Source: Chryseosolibacter sp964551035
GTDB taxonomy: Bacteria; Bacteroidota; Bacteroidia; Cytophagales; Cyclobacteriaceae
DNA length: 64,000 bases
Assembly (NCBI GenBank): GCA_964551035.1
Contig: CAZKBK010000008.1
Location: 62,001 to 126,000 of the forward strand
Direction of reading: 5' to 3'
The notes beneath the pieces are model-generated. The model made no database searches. It was given only the letters and a program-made list of their open reading frames with translations, and was not told the DNA's origin. The position numbers and the translations under genes were made by a program. Positions 44,775-53,299 of the stretch are shown here, one piece after another. How positions within the stretch are numbered: position 1 is the first letter of the stretch; the number at the start of each line of letters is the position of its first letter.

Positions 44775-45377
44775 TCACTGAAACTTCATGGTTGCCCTGA
44801 AATCGACTTCTATCTCCGTCGCGATCTTTTGGCTGACAATGTTAGGAATTGCAATGTTGTGGTCGGCAAGCGGCACCATAAAATTCGATTCCACGACTAC
44901 CGTTCCATTTTGAATAGCGATCGTACTCCGGATAATGCGTGTCTGCTTCTGTCCATGGATGTCAAGCTCGCCTTTTGCCCTCACCTCGTGTATGCCATCG
45001 GTTGAAAAATCGACCTGCTCGATAATTTTCCCATTGAATGTGCCCTTCGGATAGCTGTCACTCTCCATGTATTTTTCGTTGAAGTGTTCTCGCTGCAACT
45101 CACTGTTGAATCCGCGAAAGCTCTTGATGTCGATGGAGAAAGCGAATTGTTGTGTTAAAGGATTGATAATACCCTGGACATTATCGCTGCTGGCCTTGAT
45201 CAATTCCAATTGCGCATTGGATGTAAAATCGATCCTGCCCTCGGTAATGTTGATCCGGCCTTGCCCCTGAACCAACCCGGGTAGCAGCGGCGTGACTACA
45301 AAGATGAGCGCCCATCGGCAAAAAAAACGGGAAGGACCAACACGCAGAAGCGACCAAACAAAACCCACAACCTTCAT
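44775..45377 (-). CDS. YceI-family lipid-binding protein
   Basis: A 200-residue secreted protein: signal peptide (charged start, then WALIFVVTPLLPGLVQGQ) and a YceI lipocalin-like domain ('TEGRIDFTSNAQLELIKASS', 'FAFSIDIKSFRGFNSELQRE', 'GIHEVRAKGELDIHGQKQTR'). YceI proteins bind isoprenoid or other amphiphilic lipids in the periplasm. Its stop lies 3 bases before the start of the propeller sensor gene, suggesting that the two function together, perhaps in sensing an envelope lipid. That link is inference. Confidence 0.9.
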   Translation of the reverse strand: MKVVGFVWSLLRVGPSRFFCRWALIFVVTPLLPGLVQGQGRINITEGRIDFTSNAQLELIKASSDNVQGIINPLTQQFAFSIDIKSFRGFNSELQREHFNEKYMESDSYPKGTFNGKIIEQVDFSTDGIHEVRAKGELDIHGQKQTRIIRSTIAIQNGTVVVESNFMVPLADHNIAIPNIVSQKIATEIEVDFRATMKFQ

Positions 45378-45568
45378 TTTCAGCAGAATTAAGTCTACAA
45401 TATCAGCATTTCAGGCCATTTTTCTGATATGCGCCTTAAAAATGCGGGAAAATTAGACCCCGGGAAATAAAAGGTGTCACCAATATTTCGAATGCCGGGA
45501 AAATTAGACCGGATCGGCACGGAATGCAATGGCAGGCTGCTTTCGCGGAACTCAGATGCTTGTTGGTG

Positions 45569-46006
45569 TCAGACTTTCTTGATCGCGAGCCTGTTGATCT
45601 GATTGATCTCGCCAGGACCACCGCCCCGGTCTTCAAATCGGATATAGTCTTCCCGGAATTCAACCACATCCCAAATATCGGTAAGATGGTGTATGGTCTC
45701 GTCGCCGTCGATATTGATCTCCAGCACCACACCCCCGTTATACTTATCGGTCAGGTTCCAGGTTCCGCGATACGCCGAGGGCAGAATGTTCAACATGCCA
45801 TCCGGGCTGAATTCCAGGACATAATCTGAAAACTGGTCGGTAGTCTCATCGCCGTCAAAATAGAGGTCGACCACCCATGGAGACGATTGGAGAATGGATT
45901 TAATGTAGTCCTGATCCTCAACCGGCGCTTCTCCCTTGAGGCAGGAGGACATCAACACAAGTAAAAAACATAGTCGCAAGAGGAAGGAGTAAGCAGGTGC
46001 TGTCAT
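45569..46006 (-). CDS. Hypothetical lipoprotein (lipocalin-like)
   Basis: A 145-residue lipoprotein from the ATG at 46006 (lipobox LMSSC, Cys22). The mature part begins 'LKGEAPVEDQDYIKSILQSS', with 'PWVVDLYFDGDETTDQFSDY', 'LEFSPDGMLNILPSAYRGTW' and a final 'RLAIKKV', a pattern seen in small Bacteroidetes lipocalin-like lipoproteins. No function is known. The longer frame from 46057 reads through an 18-base duplication and does not look like a real N-terminus. Confidence 0.7.
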   Translation of the reverse strand: MTAPAYSFLLRLCFLLVLMSSCLKGEAPVEDQDYIKSILQSSPWVVDLYFDGDETTDQFSDYVLEFSPDGMLNILPSAYRGTWNLTDKYNGGVVLEINIDGDETIHHLTDIWDVVEFREDYIRFEDRGGGPGEINQINRLAIKKV

Positions 46007-46572
46007 TGTATTTCTATTGTTCCGTTTCGTGCCCGTGTTCCGTTTCGTGCCCGGCAATATTTGTCTTCCTTCCCGCCGTGCGCGCTATTGTCCCAGGACG
46101 CCTTTACAGGTCAGAGAACGCGGGATGGAATAGGTAAATGAAATTGCTCGGGATCACACCTGTTGCAATCAAGATCGTGCCGCCGGAGACGCGCAGCCTT
46201 CGTGGCTTTGTAACCGGCCTATTGTTTCCCGCGTACCGTTACACAGAAACCACTGGGTATCGTCTTCCACACCATTGCCTGTAAGTCACGTTGGAGGTTC
46301 CGGGCCGCGCTTCGACCAGCCGTCCCTTTTTGCGTCTCTTTTACGGCACGGGGAATGCCTCCCGTGCGTAATTGATTGATCCAAAAGCTGTAAACTCAGC
46401 AATATCCATGGCATTCAAAGGGGATTATATCTCCGGACCGCGCATTTTCCGTCCCGTCAGGCGGAAAGAGCCCTGGTTGGCACGTTCTTTTTAGCCATGG
46501 GGGTGACTATAACAGTCAACCTTCAGGTATAGGTTAGGTAAATATAAAGCCCCTGGAAGCCGTCCGGGGGCT
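46007..46572. other. 566-base intergenic region
   Basis: No gene is recognised. An 18-base tandem duplication (TTCCGTTTCGTGCCCG at 46020 and 46038) lies at the left end, and a hairpin that terminates the DinB gene lies at the right end. The middle shows no long open frame, no tRNA-like cloverleaf and no repeats that I can see. Confidence 0.5.
46020..46053. repeat. 18-bp tandem duplication upstream of the lipoprotein gene
   Basis: TTCCGTTTCGTGCCCG occurs at 46020-46035 and again at 46038-46053 (period 18), just upstream of the ATG at 46006. Confidence 0.85.
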
Positions 46573-46575
46573 TTA
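46546..46575 (-). terminator. Terminator hairpin of the DinB gene
   Basis: AAAGCCCCTGG and CCGGGGGCTTT pair (one bulge) around AAGCCGT; the stem overlaps the DinB stop codon (46573-46575), so termination would occur right at the gene end. The T-tail is short. Confidence 0.6.
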
Positions 46576-47163
46576 TGCATTATGTCCCTCCAATTCTTCC
46601 CCCGCCTGCCACTTCAGGCCCGCATCGTGCACGCGGTTCAACTGGACCACGTGACGCTTCACATGCAACGCAAGAAAATAGATATGTTGATAAATGTCGA
46701 GTTTGCCAATCGAATTGACTGACAGGCTTACCCTGTGCCAGGCCCCTTCGCCCTTCGGCATGTCGTCGAGGATATTCAAACATTCATAGAGTTGCCCCCG
46801 AAGTGCATGCCGCACGGTCACGGCCGGAGCAACACCAGACGGCAGCATGTGTTCAGGGCAATCCCACAGAAAGCTTTCCGGATCAGCCACGGCCTCCAGC
46901 GCCGGGTTGAAAAAGACGTAGTCCCCGGGCAGGGCCGGGCCATCGTTTTGCCTGGCAATCTCTTTCGCGCGCGCATGCCCCCTCCTAATGAGTTTGAGCA
47001 GGTAGTGATTGGTAAGCATGACGTGTTCCAGCACTTCTGCGGCGCTCCAGGCATGTGCGGCAATGCGTCTCCCCACGCGTTCGTCATCAAACCACCCGTC
47101 AAGGGCGGCAAAGCCGCTGACGAGGGTTGCATCTATTTTCGATATGATTTGTTCTATTCGCAT
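46573..47163 (-). CDS. DinB-family protein
   Basis: A 196-residue protein with the DinB/YfiT-like four-helix fold: 'RIAAHAWSAAEVLEHVMLTN' carries the first metal His, and 'IYFLALHVKRHVVQLNRV' the last two. The family binds a metal and includes thiol transferases, for example for bacillithiol or mycothiol, but most members have no known activity. Cytoplasmic. Its stop is buried in a terminator hairpin, and a terminator-like hairpin also precedes its start by about 27 bases, so it does not depend on the transcript upstream. Confidence 0.88.
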   Translation of the reverse strand: MRIEQIISKIDATLVSGFAALDGWFDDERVGRRIAAHAWSAAEVLEHVMLTNHYLLKLIRRGHARAKEIARQNDGPALPGDYVFFNPALEAVADPESFLWDCPEHMLPSGVAPAVTVRHALRGQLYECLNILDDMPKGEGAWHRVSLSVNSIGKLDIYQHIYFLALHVKRHVVQLNRVHDAGLKWQAGEELEGHNA

Positions 47164-47184
47164 TTAACTGACAGTTCATTGAAA

Positions 47185-47214
47185 CAAAAAACCCCCGAAG
47201 TTCCATTCGGGGGG
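47185..47214 (-). terminator. Strong terminator, minus direction
   Basis: On the minus strand ACCCCCCGAA-TGGAAC-TTCGGGGGT is followed by TTTTTG. It lies about 30 bases beyond the 26-codon frame and before the DinB start, so it ends whatever is transcribed from the box at 47333. Confidence 0.8.
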
Positions 47215-47328
47215 TCAAAAAGGTATTGTCGTTAATGCGTTGGCCTACGATACCCCCCGAATATGGCAATCCCGTGCAATATCCTTGCAGCGGCGCCCGG
47301 TCAGTATGTGTATCGTGGTATTCATGAT
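47190..47328 (-). ncRNA. Candidate small RNA or small-peptide transcript
   Basis: A -7 box (TATTTTTG, minus strand, 47333-47340) and a Rho-independent terminator bracket about 140 bases with no known gene. Inside is a 26-codon frame (ATG 47325, stop 47247-47245) coding a small basic peptide with two Cys (begins MNTTIHILTGRRCKD). The unit could be a regulatory RNA, a leader peptide for DinB with attenuation, or a real small protein. The extent is estimated from the box and the hairpin only. Confidence 0.35.
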
Positions 47329-47332
47329 GACA

Positions 47333-47340
47333 CAAAAATA
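47333..47340 (-). promoter_or_regulatory. -7 box (TATTTTTG) of the short unit
   Basis: Matches TAnnTTTG on the minus strand, 7 bases before the ATG at 47325. No clear -33 TTTG at the right spacing. Confidence 0.4.
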
Positions 47341-47467
47341 GATTTTTTTCAGACACCGGGGGGTGAAACGCGATGTTTTTTTACCGGAACGGTCGAAGGG
47401 CGTTAGGCGTCTGCACAGCACCCGGCACCTATTTCCCTTGTCAGCGTGTCTGATCTGAGTTATGCCT

Positions 47468-47475
47468 TATTTTTG
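47468..47475 (+). promoter_or_regulatory. -7 box (TATTTTTG) for the gene at 47493
   Basis: Matches TAnnTTTG and ends 17 bases before the ATG at 47493, implying a very short leader. A -33 element is not clear. Confidence 0.4.
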
Positions 47476-47492
47476 TAGAAACGCCTTGTAAC

Positions 47493-47915
47493 ATGGAGGA
47501 CCATTTTTTCCGAACAAGTATTACGCCGGAACCGCCTGTAAAAACCCGGCCTGAGATTGATGTTGAAACGCTGGCCCAGATCGACCCCGATGTTTTGGAA
47601 GACTCGTTCGTGTATGTGCATTGCAATTTTCACAACACCTGGAAAGACATGCTGATTCGGGTATGGCGTACCACGTACCTGGTCGACCAGGCCTCCGGCA
47701 CGAAATCACCGCTCGTCCACGCGGAGAATATTTCAATAGCGCCGATGTGGACGCGGATACCCGACCACCAGGCTTATTCCTTCCTGCTTATCTTCAGCGC
47801 GCTCCCGAAAACTTGTCAAACTTTCGACCTCGTCGAGGAGATCGACCAGCCCGGGGGATTTCATATCGCCAACATTTCGCGCAACAAGACGGACGTATAT
47901 CACGTCGACATCTGA
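47493..47915 (+). CDS. Conserved-looking hypothetical protein
   Basis: I do not recognise this 140-residue protein. It has no signal or membrane segment. It contains 'VETLAQIDPDVLEDSFVYVH', a Trp/Arg-rich middle ('WKDMLIRVWRTTYLVDQASG') and a beta-rich end ('AYSFLLIFSALPKTCQTFDL', 'ISRNKTDVYHVDI'). Codon usage fits its neighbours, and a -7-like box and ATGGAGG start precede it. It ends 10 bases from the convergent FtsX permease gene. The fold resembles small regulatory beta-sandwich proteins, but this is a guess. Confidence 0.75.
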   Translation: MEDHFFRTSITPEPPVKTRPEIDVETLAQIDPDVLEDSFVYVHCNFHNTWKDMLIRVWRTTYLVDQASGTKSPLVHAENISIAPMWTRIPDHQAYSFLLIFSALPKTCQTFDLVEEIDQPGGFHIANISRNKTDVYHVDI

Positions 47916-47925
47916 ACGACTGCCG

Positions 47926-50358
47926 CTACTCGCTGCGCAACGATGTGACCGGGTTTGCCAACGAGGCCTTTACGGCGTGATAGCCAATCGTTAACGCAAC
48001 CACCACCAACACCATGGCGAAACTCGATACATAGGTCAGCGCATCAATGGTGGTCCTGTAAGTGAAATTTTCCAGCCACTGGTCAAGAATTGCGTATGAG
48101 GCGGGAATGGCGAGGACAAAGCCAATGATCAACAGCCACGTAAAGTCCATGTAAATCAAACGCAGGATGCTTGGGACACCGGCGCCCAACACCTTGCGCA
48201 CACCGATCTCTTTCACCTTGCGCTGGACCACAAACAAAACGAGCCCATAAACCCCCAGGCATGAAATAAGAATCGCAATGATCGTGAATGCCTGAATGAT
48301 CGTGCTGAAATTTTGGAAATTCCGGTACAGGTTGTCGAGCTGCTCATCGAGGAAGGAATACTCAAAGGCTTTTTCCGGGAACATTGCCTGCCACTCGCGT
48401 TCGAGCAACTCCAGCGTCGGCTGAACGTCCGCATTGGTAAACCGGATCGACAACGTGTTGTACTGGTTCGGATTCATCTCCAGCACCATCGAAGCAACGG
48501 GCGTGGTAAGGGACGTAAAATTGAAATCATGGATGATACCAATCACTTTTCCTTCCTTGCCCTCGCGATTCAATGTCTTCCCGATGGCCTCCTCAGGTGT
48601 TCCCCAGTTAAATTCGCGTACAGCGGTCTCGTTGACGATAAAGCCTTCCGCGGGATCGGTACCATGAGCCTCGCTGAATCCGCGACCGGCCACCAACTCC
48701 ATTCCAAAGGTTTCAATAAAATCGTAGTCGACACTGATGTTGGCGCAAAAGAGATTGTCCTCCGCGTCCCAGCCTTCGGGTATCGTTTGCCGGAATACAG
48801 CCCCCAGGCCGGGGGGGTTCGACGACAACGCGGTGGACTGTACGGCACTTTGTCCCTCGATCACATCGCGGAACGTTTTTAACCGCGTTCTGAACGTTGA
48901 ATCATTCTGACGGAATATTCCGTTGAGGTTTGCACTGAATAGCGGAACGTTAATAATCTGGTCTTTTTGAAACCCGAGGGGCCGGGTGGCGATGTAGTCC
49001 AACTGCTTTACAATTAGCAGCGCCCCGCTCAGGAGCATACACGCAATCATAAGTTGAAAAACGACCAGTACCCTCCTCATCAGGGGCCTCCCGTACCGGC
49101 CGCCGCTGCCCTTCAACGCGTTGATGGAATTGAAGCGGGTCACGAACCAGGCGGGATAGCCGCCTGCCATCAGGGTGATGGCCACCAGCAACAAAGCCGA
49201 CGCGCCGATCATGGTCGCATCCACCGTGCCTGCGAAGGTGAGCGTCTTGTTGGTCAGCGTGTTCAAAACGGGAAGGGCCGCGTAAAACACGCCGAATGCC
49301 AACATGAGTGCCAGCAATCCAAACAGGAAACTCTCGGCCAGAAACTGGGCGACTAGTTGAGATTTCAACGAGCCCAGCACCTTTCGTATTCCGATCTCTC
49401 TCACCCGCGTCAGCGATTGCGCCGTGCTGAGGTTGACATAGTTGATGCATGCGATCACCAGCGTCAGGATGCCGACACCGATAAAAATCAACAAGTTGGA
49501 CCAAGAGTTCGTCGGCGAGGGTTCCGCCAACAGCGTACTCTCCAGGTGGATATCCGTGAGCGGCATGAGCGAAAACACCTGGCCCATTTGCAGTTGCGGG
49601 AGGGCGTATTTTTCAACAAAGGCCGCGAATTTTTCATTGACACCCGAAGGATCGGCGCCAGGCTTCAGCAACACATAAGTGTAGGAATGGCTGATCACAA
49701 AATTGACCGAGAGATTCTGGCGGAGAAGTTGTGCCGCCCGGTCCGACTCCATGTCGTACATGTTTTCGTAGGGCACCAACATGTTGAATCGAAGGTGTGA
49801 ATGCTCCGGAAACGCCCTAACTACGCCGGTCACTTTGAAGGCATGCTTCCCGCCGAAAGTAAGGGACGCGCCGATCGGGTCATCCTCGCCGAAGTATTTC
49901 GTAGCCATTTCTTCAGTGATGATCACGGTGAACTCGTCGGTGAGCGCACGCTGTTTGTCGCCGCGGACAAATTCAAAAGTAAAAATGTCCATGATCGCAG
50001 CGTCAGCGAAGTAGACGCGGGACTCCTCAAATGCCCTATTTTCGTTTGGAACGGCAATGCTGATATTTCTGCCATACAGGCGCGCCGCTTCTTCAACTTC
50101 GGGGAAGAATTCCTTCATTCTCGGCGCAATCGGAGGCGGCGTCTGGGCCAGTTGGAAGTCGTTTGGGGCGACATACTTCAAACGATAAACACGGTCGTGT
50201 TTTTCATGAAACCGGTCAAAGCTAACTTCAGATCTGACGTAGGCAAGGATGAGCAAGGCCAGCGCCAGCCCGGCGGTGAGCCCTACAAAGTTGATGACCG
50301 AGTAAGCCTTGTACTTGAGGATGTTTCGACCCGCGGTCTTGAAGAAATTTCTCAGCAT
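47926..50358 (-). CDS. FtsX-family ABC transporter permease (MacB-like, large form)
   Basis: An 810-residue permease of the large Bacteroidetes type: two FtsX modules in tandem, each with a periplasmic MacB_PCD domain. Segments include 'NILKYKAYSVINFVGLTAGL' at the start, 'LTRVREIGIRKVLGSLKSQL' in the first module, 'GGRYGRPLMRRVLVVFQLMI' at the second start, and 'QRKVKEIGVRKVLGAGVPSI' at the end. No ATPase gene is adjacent, so it must work with one encoded elsewhere. Homologues export antimicrobial peptides or lipids, or sense envelope stress. Convergent with the small gene at 47493. Confidence 0.9.
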   Translation of the reverse strand: MLRNFFKTAGRNILKYKAYSVINFVGLTAGLALALLILAYVRSEVSFDRFHEKHDRVYRLKYVAPNDFQLAQTPPPIAPRMKEFFPEVEEAARLYGRNISIAVPNENRAFEESRVYFADAAIMDIFTFEFVRGDKQRALTDEFTVIITEEMATKYFGEDDPIGASLTFGGKHAFKVTGVVRAFPEHSHLRFNMLVPYENMYDMESDRAAQLLRQNLSVNFVISHSYTYVLLKPGADPSGVNEKFAAFVEKYALPQLQMGQVFSLMPLTDIHLESTLLAEPSPTNSWSNLLIFIGVGILTLVIACINYVNLSTAQSLTRVREIGIRKVLGSLKSQLVAQFLAESFLFGLLALMLAFGVFYAALPVLNTLTNKTLTFAGTVDATMIGASALLLVAITLMAGGYPAWFVTRFNSINALKGSGGRYGRPLMRRVLVVFQLMIACMLLSGALLIVKQLDYIATRPLGFQKDQIINVPLFSANLNGIFRQNDSTFRTRLKTFRDVIEGQSAVQSTALSSNPPGLGAVFRQTIPEGWDAEDNLFCANISVDYDFIETFGMELVAGRGFSEAHGTDPAEGFIVNETAVREFNWGTPEEAIGKTLNREGKEGKVIGIIHDFNFTSLTTPVASMVLEMNPNQYNTLSIRFTNADVQPTLELLEREWQAMFPEKAFEYSFLDEQLDNLYRNFQNFSTIIQAFTIIAILISCLGVYGLVLFVVQRKVKEIGVRKVLGAGVPSILRLIYMDFTWLLIIGFVLAIPASYAILDQWLENFTYRTTIDALTYVSSFAMVLVVVALTIGYHAVKASLANPVTSLRSE

Positions 50359-50549
50359 GGGAGTCAGTCGTTATCTGACTAGATACGTAATCGCTACGAA
50401 AACAGGTGCCTGTTTTTCTTTGAACGGCCAACAAAAGGGGTTTGAGACCGGCACCCCACCCGATATATACCTGCACGTAACGCAAGATGAGGGACTACGC
50501 CCCGCGTTGGCATTTGATTTTTCCTGACGAACTATCTATTCAAAGAACC

Positions 50550-51008
50550 ATGAACAAACAACTGACATCGGCCATTGGCGGCCTCGCGGGTGCCGCCGCC
50601 CTCACCCTGCTGAACAAGACCACGGACAAAATCGACAAAAGTGCGCCACACATGGACCTGCTCGGTCTTAACGCGGTTGCCAAACTGGTGAAAGGCTCCG
50701 GAGTCAAACAAGTCGTGTCGGGGACGCCGATGAATGCCGCGCTGGCCGGCGACCTCTTCAGTAACACGCTCTACTATGGACTGGCGAATGGCAAGACCGC
50801 AAAGGAGACATTCATCCGGGGCTCGCTGCTGGGCGCGGCTGCAGGCCTGGGTGTTATGCTGCTGGCAAAGCCGCTGGGGTTGGACGAACGTGCCGCGCGC
50901 GCTTCCGTGAAAACGAAAGCCATGACCGTGGCATGGTATGTCCTGGGGGGACTTGCCGCCGCCACGGTGATCAGCCTGCTCGACAAGAAAACGAGTTCTG
51001 AAAAGTGA
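50550..51008 (+). CDS. Hypothetical membrane protein with glycine-rich helices
   Basis: I do not recognise this 152-residue protein. From the ATG at 50550 it starts with a hydrophobic Gly/Ala-rich helix (SAIGGLAGAAALTLLNKTTD), then a middle region (VVSGTPMNAALAGDLFSNTL) and two more Gly-rich membrane helices ('LLGAAAGLGVMLLAKPLGLD' and 'AWYVLGGLAAATVISLLDKK'). It resembles small inner-membrane proteins common in Bacteroidetes. Its TGA overlaps the GTG of a 56-residue membrane protein. The frame opens further upstream, but 50550 fits the helix start. Confidence 0.75.
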   Translation: MNKQLTSAIGGLAGAAALTLLNKTTDKIDKSAPHMDLLGLNAVAKLVKGSGVKQVVSGTPMNAALAGDLFSNTLYYGLANGKTAKETFIRGSLLGAAAGLGVMLLAKPLGLDERAARASVKTKAMTVAWYVLGGLAAATVISLLDKKTSSEK

Positions 51009-51175
51009 TCCGGGTGCTCGCGCTTGTCCTGACGCTCGCCGGAATGGTCGGCCTGGTTTTAGGCGTTCTGGGTATCTTCGGCGACAACCTCGTTGCGGTC
51101 AATGCCTGGGCGCTTGCAATCCTTGGATTCATCTTCTTTCTCGCGGGAATCGGGCTGCTCAAGCGCGGTGATTAG
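51005..51175 (+). CDS. Small two-helix membrane protein
   Basis: A 56-residue protein encoded from GTG 51005, overlapping the preceding stop by 4 bases (GTGA). It is almost entirely two membrane helices: 'VLALVLTLAGMVGLVLGVLG' and 'WALAILGFIFFLAGIGLLKR'. The coupling and composition suggest that it is a real small subunit or partner of the upstream membrane protein. It ends 14 bases before a convergent gene. No function known. Confidence 0.6.
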   Translation: MIRVLALVLTLAGMVGLVLGVLGIFGDNLVAVNAWALAILGFIFFLAGIGLLKRGD

Positions 51176-51189
51176 CGCCCGGGACAAGA

Positions 51190-51882
51190 TCAACCAGGTA
51201 CGGAACCATCGTTCCGGTCTTTTCTTCGTTCCTTCCGCCGTTCGCGGCGATCGTCCCCTTTCGGTTTTTCTTCCGTCCTGGCTTTTTCGCCGGTGACGTC
51301 CTTGCTGGTAGCCTCTGTTTCTACGGCGTCGCCGTCCTGAGGAGTCGCGTGTGGCTGTTCCTCCTGCTCGCGAACCTCATTCGATCCGACCGAGCCATCG
51401 CCGCTACCGTTATGTTCAGATAAATTCATGTCAGCGGGCACCGGCGAGCCCGCCATATTAGGTGTGGCGCGCTGCACATTCCCGGTTCCATCGCGCGCAC
51501 GGCCGCGATTGTCCGACAATACTGCGGGCGAACCAGCGCCGCTGGATGTGCGATACATGATGGCCTGGGCGCTACCGGCGGGTTGCCCTCCACTTGTTTC
51601 CGACTGCGCGTTCTCCGGCGCGTTGGCGCCTTCATGCTCCGGCCCAACACCGGCCGGGTTGCCCTCGCTCTCCGTTGCTCCGCCATCCCCGTTGACGGGC
51701 GGCCGCGCCTCTTCGCGTTCATTCCGCCATGCGTTTTCCGAGCGTTGTCCGCCCAACGACCGCGCGCGGTCCCCGGCCGCCTGCTCCTTCGCTTTCTCGA
51801 GGCTGTCCTTTCCATCCTGGCCGTAAGCTGCCATCAGGCTGCAGAGGCCGAACCCCATTATCCATGCCGTTATCTTTTTCAT
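51190..51882 (-). CDS. Secreted low-complexity hydrophilic protein
   Basis: A 230-residue protein with a clear signal peptide (MKKITAWIMGFGLCSLMAAY, then GQDGKD). The mature chain is disordered and rich in Glu, Gly, Ala, Arg, Ser and Pro ('EREEARPPVNGDGGATESEG') and ends in a strongly basic Arg/Lys/Asp tail. No domain is recognised. Such chains may be structural or extracellular linkers, but codon use and the signal indicate a real gene. Confidence 0.65.
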   Translation of the reverse strand: MKKITAWIMGFGLCSLMAAYGQDGKDSLEKAKEQAAGDRARSLGGQRSENAWRNEREEARPPVNGDGGATESEGNPAGVGPEHEGANAPENAQSETSGGQPAGSAQAIMYRTSSGAGSPAVLSDNRGRARDGTGNVQRATPNMAGSPVPADMNLSEHNGSGDGSVGSNEVREQEEQPHATPQDGDAVETEATSKDVTGEKARTEEKPKGDDRRERRKERRKDRNDGSVPG

Positions 51883-52330
51883 AGCGATTGATTTGCCCTG
51901 CTTCTAAAAACGTGATGCCATTCACGCCAGCGGGCTGGCGGGGTCACACCGGCATGCACTGAACACGGCACCCTGCAAGCATGCCTACATTTGAAGGTGA
52001 ATAGAAAGGGAAGAGTCAAGGCGAAAAAAAACGAAAAGAAAAAAGGGCATCAGCGAACTCACCTTGCATCAGTGCCATCCGGCATCCTTGCCTCCCAAAT
52101 CCACAAATCCAATCCACTCGGCAGCAAAAAGTTTATCGCACAATGCCCTTTGTTACCTGACTAAAACGTAACTATAAAAGAAGCACAGGTAATTACGGGG
52201 GTTCAATTAAAAAACTATTCCCGTGATACCCTGTACTTCAAACACTGAGGAACTCACGATGCTGGGGAATAAAATGCAGGCTTCAAGCCGCGACTTGTGC
52301 GTATATTTAGGGCCCAAAACAAATCGAGAG
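51883..52330. other. 448-base intergenic region upstream of the rhomboid gene
   Basis: A divergent gap. A purine-rich stretch (about 52020-52045) and an A/T-rich part with possible promoter (TTTG at 52150, TATAAAAG after about 20 bases) are the only features noted. An in-frame ATG at 52259 with GAGGA before it is an alternative rhomboid start. Confidence 0.45.
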
Positions 52331-52951
52331 ATGGTAATTACCTATGTGATCATGGCCATTACGGTCGGCGTCAGTTTTTTCGCCTGGAGCCGGCCCGCGA
52401 TACAGGCCGGGTTCATGATGAATCCCTACCGGATACAGCAACGCCATGAATATTATCGGTTCGTGACGTCAGGATTTATACACAACGACCACGTCCATCT
52501 CCTGTTCAACATGGTATCCCTGTATTTCTTTGGAGAGAGCACGGAAGTGAAGTTCCGTGCCATCTTCGGCGAAAGCGGTCCGGTTTATTTTATCGGACTC
52601 TACCTGCTGGCGTTGATCGTTTCTGACCTGCCAACGTTTTTCAGGCACAAGGATCATCCCTATTACAATTCGTTGGGCGCGTCCGGCGCGGTGTCGGCCG
52701 TTATTTTCGCCTCGATCCTGCTCAGTCCCCTCACCAACGTGTGCATGCTCGTCATTTGCCTTCCCGGGTTTATCATGGGCCTGCTCTTCATTGTCTTTTC
52801 ATACTACCAGGGCCGGAAATCCGCCGACAACATCAATCATGACGCGCACCTTTACGGTGCCTTGTTTGGTCTGCTGTTTTGCATCGTCATGTATCCCTAT
52901 TCCCTGCGATCCTTCTTCGACCAGGTATCCCAGTGGCGGATGTTGGAATAA
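52331..52951 (+). CDS. Rhomboid-family intramembrane serine protease
   Basis: A 206-residue protein from the ATG at 52331 with about six membrane helices. The active site is visible: Asn60 in 'HLLFNMVSLYFFG', nucleophile Ser118 in 'SLGASGAVSAV', and His173 in 'NHDAHLYGALFG', plus the L1-loop 'WSRPAIQAG'. It is an inner-membrane protease that cleaves single-pass membrane substrates. The start is chosen because the first helix begins at 'MVITYVIMAITVGVSFFAW'; longer starts at 52259 and 52223 (GTG) would add an unusual hydrophilic leader. Confidence 0.9.
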   Translation: MVITYVIMAITVGVSFFAWSRPAIQAGFMMNPYRIQQRHEYYRFVTSGFIHNDHVHLLFNMVSLYFFGESTEVKFRAIFGESGPVYFIGLYLLALIVSDLPTFFRHKDHPYYNSLGASGAVSAVIFASILLSPLTNVCMLVICLPGFIMGLLFIVFSYYQGRKSADNINHDAHLYGALFGLLFCIVMYPYSLRSFFDQVSQWRMLE

Positions 52952-53299
52952 AAAATAAAACAGACTCCGCCCGAATTGTTTAAATTGGTTTAAAAGGCGC
53001 GCCGTCGGAATTTTAACGCCTGCCAGCACCGCTTGACGAAAAAATATTCGGGCCGCTATCGATCGCGGTCATCATTCGCCCTCTTTTCACGCCCCGTGGC
53101 GTTTGCATTCCATGCGCTATATTTCGGAAAATTGAAACCTTCCCATAGTGGTTTCGTTGTAACTGTAGTGAATGATTTTTTGAGTATCGGCAGAACACGT
53201 ATGATTGCTGAAGATTTTTTAAAACGGAATTTGGCGGGGGTGCTCAAACACCGAATAAAAGGACGTTCACGTCCATCCGCAACAAAGAGAAATGATCGA
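52952..53299. other. 348-base region between rhomboid and small unknown gene
   Basis: No recognised feature. The frame of the downstream gene is open through most of it (from 53033), but that part is Arg/Ser-rich and unlike the following protein. In-frame ATG at 53201 is a possible earlier start. Confidence 0.4.

Larger units (their letters stand above)
47164..47492. other. 329-base divergent region with a short transcription unit
   Basis: Between the DinB gene (minus) and the unknown gene at 47493 (plus) lie two divergent TATTTTTG -7 boxes, a 26-codon open frame on the minus strand (47245-47325) and a strong minus-direction terminator (47185-47214). Confidence 0.6.

Noticed and set aside
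51426..51826. Plus- and minus-strand frames overlapping the low-complexity secreted protein
   Set aside because: Only the frame at 51190-51882 has a signal peptide and typical codon use; the others are shadows.
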